Shown here piece after piece: positions 23,644 through 33,247 of a DNA stretch of 64,000 nucleotides. Source of the DNA: Methyloradius palustris (GTDB lineage Bacteria > Pseudomonadota > Gammaproteobacteria > Burkholderiales > Methylophilaceae); NCBI RefSeq assembly GCF_019703875.1, contig NZ_AP024110.1, positions 806,001 to 870,000 of the forward strand, given 5' to 3'. The number at the start of each line of letters is the position of its first letter. Within the stretch, counting starts at the first letter, position 1. The position numbers were made by a program, and so were the translations under genes. The notes beneath the pieces are model-generated. The model did not search any database and was not told where the DNA came from. It worked only from the letters and a program-made list of their open reading frames with translations.

Positions 23644-26600
23644 ATGGGGAAAATGATTCGATTAGGGGCAATTTTTGTTTGTTTGTCGGTATGGAGTTCA
23701 GTTGTTTGTTACCCAGCTATGTCGGAAGAGATCAAACCAGAAAACACCAAGTATTACGACATCCCAATGGGGTCACTTGGTCAAGCATTGTCTAGCTTTG
23801 CAGGTAAGGCCGGGGTGACTTTGTCTTTTGACCCTTCATTAACTCAAAATAAAACATCTTCCCCAGTAAAAGGTGTTTATGACATTAATAGTGGTTTCAA
23901 AACCATCCTAAAAGATAGTGGGTTAACGGCAATCTCGGATGGTAATGGGGGATATTACCTACAGAAACTTCCAGAAATAAAAGGTGATTCAAACCTGCCC
24001 TTAGATATCAAGCTTGAGACAGTTAACGTTCGTGCAAAGCGTTTTTATGAAGTCGGGCCACTACCCGGTCTGGGACTGACCGAGGAAGAAATTCCCGGTA
24101 ATGTTCAAAGCATTAGCGCACAAGAGATCAAAGAAGCCCACTCCTTATCCATTACTGATCTGATGAATAAAAAGCTGCAATCAGTCAACGTCAATGACTA
24201 TCAGGGCAATCCATTCCAAATGGATGTCACTTATAGAGGCTTTACTGCTGGGCCACAAATCGGTACCCCCCAGGGATTATCAGTGTTTCTGGACGGCGTT
24301 CGTGTTAACGAACCATTCGGAGATGTCGTGAACTGGGACATGATTCCCATGAATGCACTTGCTGGGATTGACGTAATTCCAGGTTCAAACCCTATCTTTG
24401 GATTGAATACGCTGGGGGGTGCCATTACGCTGAAAACAAAGGACGGATTCAATAATGCAGGTATGAGTGCCGAAGTGCTAACAGGCTCTTTTGGGCGGAA
24501 ATATCTTCAGGCAGAAGCAGGCTGGAACAATGGCACAGTAGCTTTATTTGGTGCGGGCAATTTCTTCATGGAAGATGGCTGGCGTGAGAATTCCCCAAGT
24601 AAGGTTAACCAAGTGTTTGGCAAGGCAAGCTATCGGGGCGACCAGCTAGATGTAAGTTTAAGTACTCTTTTAGTAGGCACTAATTTAGTTGGTAATGGCC
24701 TTATCCCTAACCAAATGTATCAGCAGGATCGATCGTCGACATTTACTTCTGAAGATACTACTGACAATAAACTTAGCCAGTTTCAACTCTCTAGTAATTA
24801 CTTTGTAAACGATAACTTCAGCATCACTGGCCAAATCTATCGTCGGAACAGTAACCGACATGCCGTAGGTGCTGATGCCTATACTGATGGTTTCCCTGAT
24901 ACTCAACAAGTGTTACGCAATCTAGCACCCGGAGAGCAGGCGAGTTGCCAGTTCCTAAGTACTAATTCTTATCATCTTCCCGACTACTATGTGTTCGCGT
25001 TGTCAGATCCATTCGATACAAGCTCTAACCCATTTATTCAAGACTATATGGCAAATGGTGCTAATCCAGGCTACGACCTTCAAGCCGCAATAGCGTTATA
25101 TGCGCCTAATGCCAAAAACGGCACATTGACATCAGAATATGCGCAAGCGGCACAACAATCATTTAATTACTGGAAAAACACAACTGATCAGAATTTATTC
25201 AATTCAGCTAACATACCTGTGCCTGTAGGGCAAGGGACGGTTTTGCCTAATGGGGACGTCTCATATTCTACGCTTGGGCCTTTATATGACGCTCTTAGAG
25301 CCAATGCGCTTGACCTAGACAATACAGGTTTTGAGGCCTCACAGAATTTTTTCTACGATAGTAATGGGGTTAAGCACGTAGTGCTTACTGTGTCGCCAAT
25401 AAATAAGGCTGTTTGTGAAGGCGGACAAGTAGATTTAGTAGATCCCCAGTATTTTAACCGAAATCCAGATGGACATATTAGTGGTCAACCAGGTGTGGTT
25501 GAGGGCACGCCAACTTCAGTGATAACCGACAACAGGATCAACCAACAGGTTGATGGGGGGTCAGTACAACTCAACTGGAATTTTGATAAACATAAATTTA
25601 TGGTAGGTGCTTCTATAGATATTGCCAAGACTACCTATTCAAATACGCAACAACTAGGTTTGTTGGACGACAGTCGAATGGCCTATCTCGCACCAGATCA
25701 GATTCGTGATCAATATGTTGCAGCAACTACACCTATCTCAAACAATAATTTTGGAGGTACCTCTACAACCAAAAGCCTTTATGCAAGTGAAACCTGGAGT
25801 CCAATAGACACGCTGCACTTTACTGGCGCAGCTCGCTACAACATTACTAATGTAAAAAATACCGTAGCTACGCGAACCGCTTTCACATTCTATGAGTTAG
25901 CAAATTATGTGTCACTCCCCGATTTTTTTAACCTTTGCCTAGGGAGTATCTCCAACTGTCCAAGTACCGGTTATAAATTGAGTGATGGCAGTCAGTTGCT
26001 AAAGCCGGCAGAAACAGAGCGATTCAGTTTTTATTCACTCAATCCATCGCTAGGGCTCAGTTGGCAGGCAACTAAAGCACTAAATTTTTACACTAACTGG
26101 GCTCAGGGTACACGTACTCCAAGTGTTGTTGAGCTGGGTTGTGCATACGATAGAACCCAGGTTTATGCGGGACAAGGAAATGGTGGTGCCATATATGCAG
26201 ACAAGAGCCTTGTAGAAAACCGCTCTTGTACGTTACCTACCACTTTGTCAGGGGATCCTTATCTGCCTCAAATCAAGGCTACTACCTATGACATAGGTTT
26301 TCGAGGCACCATCGGTGAAAATATGAAATGGAATATTGGTGCCTATCAAACTGATTTAAAAGATGATATTTATCTAATTACTGTCGGGGGTGCGAACAGT
26401 TTCTTCGATACTATTGGGAATACCCAGCGCAGGGGTATAGAGGCCGGATTCTCTGGGAAAAAAGATAGATTGAGTTTTGGAGTGAACTACGCGCTCACAG
26501 ATGCCACTTTCCAAAATACATTCAATATGATCTCCCAAAATAACAGTAGTGCTGTGCAAGGAGGCGTAAATGGTATAGCCAGTGAAGCTTTCAAACAGAT

Positions 26601-27102
26601 CACTGTTCATCCAGGTGATCGTATGCCAGGGATTCCATTACATAACATCAATCTCAATGCCGGTTATGACGTTACAGATAATTGGAGAGTGAGTCTTAGT
26701 GCAGTGCTCCACTCTGGGAGCTACCTACGCGGTAATGAGAATAATCAGCATCAACCTGGCGTAACGGAATATTACACCGTCAATGGGGTGACTGTGCCAC
26801 GCCAACCTTTCGATAACCCAGGGAAAGTACCTGGATATGGCGTTGTGAATTTTCAGACCAGTTATCAGCTTAATAAAGAATGGTCAGCGACTTTGCTCGT
26901 GAACAATATCTTCGACAAAGAGTATTTCAGTGCAGGTCGTCTGGGCCGCAACCCATTCTCACCTAGTATCAATGGAGCCATTGGCCCAGGTGGCTACAAC
27001 TACAATTCGGACGACTGGCTAAGTGCAAATTTTCTGGCACCGGGCGCACCAAGGGCAACTTGGGTAACTTTGCGATATGAATTCGCACCGGACAAAAACT
27101 AA
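23644..27102 (+). CDS. TonB-dependent outer-membrane receptor with STN domain, paralog of the 15546-19166 receptor
   Basis: A 1152-aa transducer receptor. The ATG at 23644 (or 23653) is preferred over a TTG at 23557 because the latter lies inside the terminator palindrome and would put 29 hydrophilic residues before the signal peptide (MIRLGAIFVCLSVWSSVVC). Order: STN (about 37-107), RFYEVGPLPGLGL linker, plug (about 145-265) and barrel ending RYEFAPDKN. The plug is nearly identical to the first receptor, while the STN and a large segment from about residue 430 to 660 differ strongly. The likely reading is a duplicated receptor that now responds to a different ligand and a different FecR. Confidence 0.9.
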   Translation: MGKMIRLGAIFVCLSVWSSVVCYPAMSEEIKPENTKYYDIPMGSLGQALSSFAGKAGVTLSFDPSLTQNKTSSPVKGVYDINSGFKTILKDSGLTAISDGNGGYYLQKLPEIKGDSNLPLDIKLETVNVRAKRFYEVGPLPGLGLTEEEIPGNVQSISAQEIKEAHSLSITDLMNKKLQSVNVNDYQGNPFQMDVTYRGFTAGPQIGTPQGLSVFLDGVRVNEPFGDVVNWDMIPMNALAGIDVIPGSNPIFGLNTLGGAITLKTKDGFNNAGMSAEVLTGSFGRKYLQAEAGWNNGTVALFGAGNFFMEDGWRENSPSKVNQVFGKASYRGDQLDVSLSTLLVGTNLVGNGLIPNQMYQQDRSSTFTSEDTTDNKLSQFQLSSNYFVNDNFSITGQIYRRNSNRHAVGADAYTDGFPDTQQVLRNLAPGEQASCQFLSTNSYHLPDYYVFALSDPFDTSSNPFIQDYMANGANPGYDLQAAIALYAPNAKNGTLTSEYAQAAQQSFNYWKNTTDQNLFNSANIPVPVGQGTVLPNGDVSYSTLGPLYDALRANALDLDNTGFEASQNFFYDSNGVKHVVLTVSPINKAVCEGGQVDLVDPQYFNRNPDGHISGQPGVVEGTPTSVITDNRINQQVDGGSVQLNWNFDKHKFMVGASIDIAKTTYSNTQQLGLLDDSRMAYLAPDQIRDQYVAATTPISNNNFGGTSTTKSLYASETWSPIDTLHFTGAARYNITNVKNTVATRTAFTFYELANYVSLPDFFNLCLGSISNCPSTGYKLSDGSQLLKPAETERFSFYSLNPSLGLSWQATKALNFYTNWAQGTRTPSVVELGCAYDRTQVYAGQGNGGAIYADKSLVENRSCTLPTTLSGDPYLPQIKATTYDIGFRGTIGENMKWNIGAYQTDLKDDIYLITVGGANSFFDTIGNTQRRGIEAGFSGKKDRLSFGVNYALTDATFQNTFNMISQNNSSAVQGGVNGIASEAFKQITVHPGDRMPGIPLHNINLNAGYDVTDNWRVSLSAVLHSGSYLRGNENNQHQPGVTEYYTVNGVTVPRQPFDNPGKVPGYGVVNFQTSYQLNKEWSATLLVNNIFDKEYFSAGRLGRNPFSPSINGAIGPGGYNYNSDDWLSANFLAPGAPRATWVTLRYEFAPDKN

Positions 27103-27784
27103 TCAATGGAGGGCTAAGTATACAAGCATGTCAAAACTTTTCATCACGGTTTAGACATAGATTACGGGGCATTATGACTGCCCTTCAGCATTCAGCCTGA
27201 TCAACTAAAGAACTCGCAAGGACTTGAAGTGAAATGAAGGCATCACCAAGCTCGAACAACTGGTCGCCAATAATCCAGACAATATTGAATACCGTAGCCG
27301 CATCTTTCAATCCAGTAATCGAGAATCGTTAGATCAACAGGCATTGGAAATGGTAAAAAAAGCTTCTCCTTTTCCGTTACCTCCAGACTCCCTAAGAGGA
27401 AAGTCTTTTAACATTCTTGTGCCAGTATCTTTTAAGCTGGGTTAAGACGTCTAAGGAGAGCAAAAAAATACCCAGAAAATAATTGATCGGGGTAAAGAAT
27501 GGAGTCTGGCTACCTGAATAGCCCCGACGTATTGTTTGCCCTTATGACCCAGGTGATCAAACATGGTTAAGCGGAACATAGGAAAAACTTACATTAAAGT
27601 CCGACAGACTTTGACTTGAATTATCTTATTTTTCTTGTTATTAAAATCAAAGAGTTACATAACTGTCCCCGACGGACTTAATTAGTTATAGTCAGGCTGT
27701 AGGCTGAAATCAATGTCAAAAACGCTGTTAGTTGGCATTGATAATTGATTGATCAACGATAATAAAATTAGGACTGGAGATAAT
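27103..27784. other. Region between the second receptor and the SMP-30-like gene
   Basis: About 680 bp without an intact gene. The only recognisable content is the tonB tail remnant at 27236-27445. A 23-codon frame from ATG 27499 is too short to judge. The stretch 27550-27760 shows no clear feature beyond AT-rich sequence that must contain the promoter of the downstream gene. Confidence 0.5.
27236..27445 (+). pseudogene. tonB: Remnant of a second tonB gene (last ~49 codons) fused to foreign coding sequence
   Basis: From 27299 the frame reads RIFQSSNRESLDQQALEMV and later SPFPLPPDSLRGKSF to PVSFKLG and a TAA at 27443-27445. This closely matches the C-terminal end of the TonB at 14536-15309, with many synonymous differences. 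The preceding codons from 27236 (EGITKLEQLVANNPDNIEYR) do not match TonB and look like a TPR-type segment of another protein. The signal helix and Pro-rich part are missing, so it cannot transduce energy. Its position after the second receptor mirrors the receptor-tonB order of the first system. Confidence 0.75.
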
Positions 27785-28642
27785 ATGAACTGGAAAAATA
27801 TTTTACTCGCTACTGCGCTAATGCATACTTTTTCTTATGCGCAAGCCGATGCTACTGTAAGCAAAAAACTTGATGGTTTTAAAACACCTGAATCAGCTCT
27901 CGCGCTTAAAGATGGTCGTATATTGATTTCAGAGATCAATGGTTTTGGTGTGGAAGGTGATGGACAGATTAGCGAAATTGGTAAAGATGGCAAAGTCAAA
28001 GTGCTGGCTTCAGGCTTGGATGACCCTAAGGGTTTGGCCGTCATCGGTCAGGATATCTATGTCGCAGATAGAACCCGCATCATCAAGATTACGCCTGACG
28101 GTAAATGGTCGGTGTTTACTGCGGCAGAAGATTTTCCTGCAAAACCACTATTCCTGAACGATCTTGCCACTGATGATCAGGGCAATCTCTTTGTCAGTGA
28201 GACGGGTGATTTAGACAAAGGCAATGGCGGCGCTATTTATCGCATTAATCCACAGGGTAAGGTGACATTCACCATCAATGCCAGTGATGATAAGCGCGTG
28301 TTAGGCCCCAATGGCATTATCACTAACAAAGGCGGCGAGAGTATTCTTTATGTGGATTTCTTCTCGGGTGTTTTATATGAGCTAAATATCAAGACTAAAG
28401 CGTTGACCCAAGTGGCCGATGGTTTTGGCGGCGGCGATGGTCTAGTACGTACCAAGTCTGGTGTGATATATGTGAGCGACTGGAAAAATGGCAAGGTGTA
28501 TGAGGTACATCATGGCAAGGCTAAGCTCATTAAATCTGGATTCAAGGCTTCTGCGGACATTGACCTCAGCCAGGACGAAAAATATTTACTAGTCCCCGAC
28601 ATGAAGGCTGGTGAATTAGTTTGGTTGCCATTACATCATTAA
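27785..28642 (+). CDS. Secreted SMP-30/gluconolactonase-like beta-propeller protein
   Basis: A 285-aa protein with signal peptide (cleavage near AQA-D22). Repeated blades contain GRILISEING, GQDIYVADRTRI, DQGNLFVSETGD and SGVIYVSDWKNGKVYEV, typical of NHL/SMP-30-type six-bladed propellers, many of which bind a divalent metal. The start at 27785 is preferred (CTGGAG 5 nt upstream, signal peptide follows) over an ATG at 27749. The substrate is unknown. It stands alone after the second receptor cluster and ends at a good terminator. Confidence 0.75.
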   Translation: MNWKNILLATALMHTFSYAQADATVSKKLDGFKTPESALALKDGRILISEINGFGVEGDGQISEIGKDGKVKVLASGLDDPKGLAVIGQDIYVADRTRIIKITPDGKWSVFTAAEDFPAKPLFLNDLATDDQGNLFVSETGDLDKGNGGAIYRINPQGKVTFTINASDDKRVLGPNGIITNKGGESILYVDFFSGVLYELNIKTKALTQVADGFGGGDGLVRTKSGVIYVSDWKNGKVYEVHHGKAKLIKSGFKASADIDLSQDEKYLLVPDMKAGELVWLPLHH

Positions 28643-28668
28643 GTCATCCACGTAAGTTGCTGTGAATC

Positions 28669-28708
28669 AAAGCCATTATCTTTTATATAACAAGATAATG
28701 GCTTTTTT
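28669..28708 (+). terminator. Rho-independent terminator between convergent SMP-30-like gene and nrdB
   Basis: A perfect 14-bp stem (28669-28682 with 28692-28705), a nine-base loop and six T at 28703-28708. It serves the plus-strand gene and, because of the A-rich left side, may also stop nrdB transcripts that end at 28712. Confidence 0.85.
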
Positions 28709-28711
28709 GTA

Positions 28712-29839
28712 TTAATCCCAGCTTAACGCACCGCCTGTTTGATATTCAGTGACGCGCGTCTCGAAGAAATTCTTTTCTTTTTTCAGGTCTATCATTTCAC
28801 TCATCCAAGGGAATGGGTTGGCAGCACCCGGGTAAAGTACATCTACCCCAATCTGCTGCAATCTGCGGTTAGCAATAAAGCGCAGGTATTCCTTGAACAT
28901 GGATGCATTCAGGCCTAGCACACCGCGTGGCATCGTGTCTTCAGCGTAACGGTATTCCAGTTCAACGGCTTGCTGCATCAATCCCTGTATTTCATCCCTG
29001 AACTGGTTATTCCACAGATGTGGGTTTTCCAGCTTAATGGTGTTGATGAGGTCAATGCCAAAATTGCAATGCATGGATTCATCACGCAAGATGTATTGAT
29101 ACTGCTCTGCAGCGCCTGTCATCTTGTTCTGGCGACCAAGCGCAAGAATCTGCACAAAGCCGACGTAGAAAAATAAGCCTTCCATGATGCAGGCAAACAC
29201 GATGAGCGATTTAAGTAGTTGCTGGTCAGTGAGCATGGTGCCAGTTTTGAACTCTGGATCGGTCAATATCGAGATGAAAGGAATCAGGAACTCGTCTTTA
29301 TCTCGGATGCTGGAGACTTCCTGATATGCATTAAAAATCTCGCTCTCGTCCAAACCCAAACTTTCTACGATGTATTGATAGGCGTGGGTGTGAATGGCTT
29401 CTTCAAAGGCTTGACGCAACAGATACTGACGGCATTCAGGGGCGGTGATGTGACGATAGGTACCGAGCACAATGTTATTCGCGGCCAACGAATCTGCCGT
29501 AGTGAAAAACCCGAGATTGCGCTTAACAATCAGACGTTCATCTTCTGTTAACGCCGTGCTGTCTTTCCATTGTGCAATGTCGCGGCTCATGGAGACTTCT
29601 TGCGGCATCCAGTGGTTGGCGCATCCCGCTAAGTATTTATCCCAAGCCCAATGGTACTTAAATGGAACCAGCTGATTAACGTCAGTCTGTCCGTTAATCA
29701 CACGTTTGTCGTTGGCATTAACGCGGCCTGAGACGGAAGGTTGGTTAGCAGGTGCAATGCTGGTGGCGACTAATGTTGGTTTAGGCGTGATTGCGACAGC
29801 AGGTGTTTCTTCAATGATTTCTTCTTCAAATGACAGCAT
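28712..29839 (-). CDS. nrdB: Class I ribonucleotide reductase beta subunit NrdB
   Basis: A 375-aa R2 subunit holding the di-metal centre that generates the radical for NTP reduction. Metal ligands visible are D116 (FFTTADS), E147 and H150 in FEEAIH, and the C-terminal half has the second ExxH set around RDESMHCNFG. Overall it resembles the Chlamydia-type R2, but where that enzyme has Phe and an extra Glu ligand, this protein has Y154 (HTHAY) and Asp, so a tyrosyl radical is possible. It lies 33 bp downstream of nrdA in one operon. Confidence 0.93.
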   Translation of the reverse strand: MLSFEEEIIEETPAVAITPKPTLVATSIAPANQPSVSGRVNANDKRVINGQTDVNQLVPFKYHWAWDKYLAGCANHWMPQEVSMSRDIAQWKDSTALTEDERLIVKRNLGFFTTADSLAANNIVLGTYRHITAPECRQYLLRQAFEEAIHTHAYQYIVESLGLDESEIFNAYQEVSSIRDKDEFLIPFISILTDPEFKTGTMLTDQQLLKSLIVFACIMEGLFFYVGFVQILALGRQNKMTGAAEQYQYILRDESMHCNFGIDLINTIKLENPHLWNNQFRDEIQGLMQQAVELEYRYAEDTMPRGVLGLNASMFKEYLRFIANRRLQQIGVDVLYPGAANPFPWMSEMIDLKKEKNFFETRVTEYQTGGALSWD

Positions 29840-29872
29840 ATTTTTCCCTATATTTTATTGATTGGCGGATGC

Positions 29873-32686
29873 TTACTGGCAAGACTCACAACCTGGATCA
29901 TCAATAAGGCATTGCTTAGGCGCTTCTTCTGGTGAAGCTTCCGGCGCTGATGATGAAACTGCGTTCAGTTCGCCGCCACTGCCCGTTGATTTCTCAGCCG
30001 CTGTTGCACCCAATGAACGCAGGTAATAGGTGGTTTTAAGGCCACGTTGCCAGGCCAGCATGTAGGTATCGTTGAGCTTTTTGCCAGATGGAACCGCAAA
30101 ATACAGGTTGAGCGATTGCGCTTGGTCTATCCATTTTTGGCGACGTGCAGCAGCTTCTACCAGCCAAGTGGGATCAACTTCAAAAGCCGTAGCATATAAG
30201 GCCTTAATCTCAGCGGGGATGCGGTCTATAGCTTTCACCGAGCCATCGTAATATTTGATGTCGGCAATCATGACTTCATCCCACATATCTAAGGCTTTCA
30301 GTTCAGCCACTAGGCCTTCATTCACTACCGTAAATTCGCCTGACAAATTGGATTTTACGTATAGATTCTGATATTCAGGCTCAATGCTCGCTGCCACGCC
30401 GACGATGTTGGAGATAGTGGCAGTAGGCGCAATCGCCACGCAGTTGGAGTTACGCATACCAACCGACTGGATGTGGGCACGCAAGGCATCCCAGTCCAGT
30501 GTGCTGCTGCGATCAACCTCAACATTGCCACCACGCGCTTCAGATAGCAGGTTCAGGGTATCAAGTGGCAATATGCCTTGGTCCCACAAACTGCCCTTAA
30601 AGCTGGAGTAAGCACCGCGCTCTTCAGCCAGATTACTCGACGCCAGATAAGCGTTGTAGCAAATGGCTTCCATGGTACGGTCTGCGATTTCAACGGCTTG
30701 TTGTGAAGCGTAGGGAATACGGAGCGCATGTAGCATGTCCTGGAAACCCATGATGCCGAGACCGACCGGGCGGTGACGGTAGTTCGAGTTACGAGCATGT
30801 CCCACTGCGTAGAAGTTGATATCCACTACGTTATCCAGCATGCGCATGGCAACATTGATGGTGGCTTTGAGTTTGGCCTGGTCTAATACCAGCTCGCCAT
30901 TTTCTTCTTTCAAATGCGCCATCAGGTTGACGGAGCCGAGGTTGCATACCGCGATTTCTGTCGCTGAAGTATTCAAGGTGATCTCGGTACACAAGTTGGA
31001 ACTGTGCACCACGCCTACATGTTGCTGCGGTGAACGGATATTGCATGGGTCTTTAAAGGTAATCCAAGGGTGGCCAGTTTCAAACAGCATGGAGAGCATT
31101 TTGCGCCACATCTGGGTTGCCGATACTCGCTTGAATAACGCAATCTCGCCACGGTCGGCTTGGCGTTCGTATTCAACATAAGTCGATTCAAAAGCCTTGC
31201 CGAATTTATCATGTAGGTCTGGTACGTCGGATGGTGAGAATAGTGTCCATTCGCCATTTTCATTCACGCGCTGCATGAATAAATCGGGGATCCAGTGTGC
31301 AGTGTTCATGTCATGCGTGCGGCGGCGGTCATCGCCTGTGTTTTTACGCAGATCGAGAAACTCCTCGATATCCAGATGCCAGGTTTCAAGATATGCGCAC
31401 ACCGCACCTTTACGTTTACCGCCTTGATTGACGGCCACTGCAGTGTCATTGACCACTTTTAGGAAAGGAATCACGCCCTGGCTTTTGCCATTAGTGCCTT
31501 TGATGCGTGAGCCTAAAGCGCGCACTGGCGTCCAGTCGTTGCCCAGTCCGCCTGCATATTTCTGTAGCAGCGCATTTTCCTTGATAGCTTGATAGATGCC
31601 ATCAAGGTCATCGCTTACCGTCGTCAGGTAGCAAGATGAAAGCTGTGAATGCAGCGTGCCGCTGTTGAATAACGTGGGCGTGGAGCTCATAAAATCAAAG
31701 GTGGACAGCACATTGTAGAACTCGATGGCGCGATTCTCACGGTCGATTTCGTTAATTGCCAAGCCCATGGCAACGCGCATGAAGAATATTTGTGGCAACT
31801 CTATACGGCGCTCTTCAATGTGTAAAAAGTAGCGGTCATACAAGGTTTGCAGGCCTAGATAGCCAAACTGGAAATCGCGGTTTGCATCGAAGGCGCGACC
31901 CATTTTCTCGAGGTCAAATTGCGCAAGACGTTTATCGAGCAAGCCAGCTTCAATGCCTGTTTTGATGTATTGCGGGAAGTATTCCGCGTAACGGGTTTGC
32001 ATGGCGGCATGATTGACATCTTCGCCCAGCACTTCGGCGCGAATCAGGTCTAGTAGCAGGCGTGCAGTGACATAGTTGTAGGCTGGCTCGCGCTCGATCA
32101 GGCTGCGTGATGAGAGAATCAGCGCGCGGCGTACTTCATTGAATGGCATGCCGTCGTAGCAGTCGCGCACAGCTTGCTCGACCACCGTTTTGGGGTTAAC
32201 CGCGTTGCCAAGGAATAAGCATGCTTCGGCCACCATTTCAGTGAGTTTTGCCAAGCTGAGCGCTTCACGTTTGCCATTGATGATGATGTGTAATTGCGGC
32301 GCATCATGCGGCTGAGCGGCGCGTTCTGCCGAGCGTTTTTCGCGGTACAGCACGTAGGCTCTAGCGACGTCATGTTCGCCAGAGCGCATCAAGGCTAACT
32401 CTACCTGATCTTGTATATCCTCAATATGAACGGCGCCGCCAGCAGGCAGCCGACGCATCAATGCGGCGACCACCTGTTGAGTTAGCGTGGCTACCAATTC
32501 GCGCATGCGGCTTGAGCCAGCTTGGCCATGTTCGACTGCAAGAAACGCCTTGCTCATGGCAATCGAGATTTTTTCTGGGTCAAAGGCAACAGCGGCGCCA
32601 TTACGGCGGATTACCTGCAAACTTGGTGCTTGAGTATTAAAGTTGGAAAGTGATGCAGTCGGTGTAGCGACTTGAATATCATCCAT
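29873..32686 (-). CDS. nrdA: Class I ribonucleotide reductase alpha subunit NrdA
   Basis: A 937-aa catalytic subunit. Two ATP-cone regions occupy the N-terminus (about 20-125 and 130-220), then the barrel with active-site segments SQLSSCYLTTVSDD, NLCTEITLNTS and AVCNLGSVNL. The C-terminus ends CLIDDPGCESCQ, giving the Cys pair that re-reduces the active site. The start at 32686 has GGGAGC 5 nt upstream; an upstream in-frame start at 32731 adds 15 unsupported residues. The gene lies behind a cobalamin riboswitch, which predicts repression when B12 is plentiful. Confidence 0.94.
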   Translation of the reverse strand: MDDIQVATPTASLSNFNTQAPSLQVIRRNGAAVAFDPEKISIAMSKAFLAVEHGQAGSSRMRELVATLTQQVVAALMRRLPAGGAVHIEDIQDQVELALMRSGEHDVARAYVLYREKRSAERAAQPHDAPQLHIIINGKREALSLAKLTEMVAEACLFLGNAVNPKTVVEQAVRDCYDGMPFNEVRRALILSSRSLIEREPAYNYVTARLLLDLIRAEVLGEDVNHAAMQTRYAEYFPQYIKTGIEAGLLDKRLAQFDLEKMGRAFDANRDFQFGYLGLQTLYDRYFLHIEERRIELPQIFFMRVAMGLAINEIDRENRAIEFYNVLSTFDFMSSTPTLFNSGTLHSQLSSCYLTTVSDDLDGIYQAIKENALLQKYAGGLGNDWTPVRALGSRIKGTNGKSQGVIPFLKVVNDTAVAVNQGGKRKGAVCAYLETWHLDIEEFLDLRKNTGDDRRRTHDMNTAHWIPDLFMQRVNENGEWTLFSPSDVPDLHDKFGKAFESTYVEYERQADRGEIALFKRVSATQMWRKMLSMLFETGHPWITFKDPCNIRSPQQHVGVVHSSNLCTEITLNTSATEIAVCNLGSVNLMAHLKEENGELVLDQAKLKATINVAMRMLDNVVDINFYAVGHARNSNYRHRPVGLGIMGFQDMLHALRIPYASQQAVEIADRTMEAICYNAYLASSNLAEERGAYSSFKGSLWDQGILPLDTLNLLSEARGGNVEVDRSSTLDWDALRAHIQSVGMRNSNCVAIAPTATISNIVGVAASIEPEYQNLYVKSNLSGEFTVVNEGLVAELKALDMWDEVMIADIKYYDGSVKAIDRIPAEIKALYATAFEVDPTWLVEAAARRQKWIDQAQSLNLYFAVPSGKKLNDTYMLAWQRGLKTTYYLRSLGATAAEKSTGSGGELNAVSSSAPEASPEEAPKQCLIDDPGCESCQ

Positions 32687-32894
32687 GGAAAGCTCCCTGT
32701 AAAAGGGACGGGAACGACAATACAGAATCAATCAGACTGCTTTGATACTGCATAGCCATAAAGACCAGCATGGCAGTAAGCGGAACCAGTTACCAATGCC
32801 CGGCAACAAATTAATAGTCGCTTACCATCTGCCGAGGACACCCCGCCTCAAACGTTATGAAAAATAATCCTCACTGATTTAACAGCAAAAGATT

Positions 32895-33075
32895 GCTAAC
32901 GGCAGGTCTCCTGGCTCTCAGGTCATTGCTTATTGCCGGCCTTCCCAAGATTCCATGTTCAGAATCTCAGTGACCACTGGTTGGCAACAAACTCACTGAT
33001 TACAGTTGCGGGGGCAGCCCTGGAATTAAAGCGTTGCAGATACAAACGCTTGTCACCAGATTCCCTTTTAAACCC
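32895..33075 (-). promoter_or_regulatory. Cobalamin (B12) riboswitch upstream of nrdAB
   Basis: Read on the minus strand, the aptamer shows in order GGGAATCTGGTG, then GCTGCCCCCGCAACTGTAA, a CCAGTGGTCACTG arm, GGGAAGGCCGGC and the B12 box AGCCAGGAGACCTGCC (complement of 32901-32916). These are the conserved blocks of the adenosylcobalamin-type riboswitch. About 210 nt of leader separate it from the nrdA ATG, containing a small hairpin just after the B12 box; no T-run terminator is seen, so control may act on translation. Such control of a B12-independent reductase implies a B12-dependent class II enzyme elsewhere in the genome. Confidence 0.94.
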
Positions 33076-33247
33076 AGAGTTATTGAAGTTTCTGATAAAA
33101 CTCCTCACAAATCTCTAGGTACCGAAGTGGATTAAATATAACCCAGCATATTTTTTTTGGAAAGAGAAATTTTTAGAAAAACCACAATATATTGATATAT
33201 AAAAGATATTAAATCGATATATGGGTAATTTATTTAAAGGAATCTAA

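Noticed and set aside
27499..27570. 23-codon frame MESGYLNSPDVL after the tonB remnant
   Set aside because: Too short to support and without recognised homology, although the residue mix looks protein-like.
28712..29839. Class Ic (Phe-radical-site) ribonucleotide reductase
   Set aside because: The radical position is Tyr154 and the ligand is Asp116, so the defining class Ic replacements are absent.
32933..33118. 61-codon plus-strand open frame
   Set aside because: It is the complement of the conserved cobalamin riboswitch and has no coding character.
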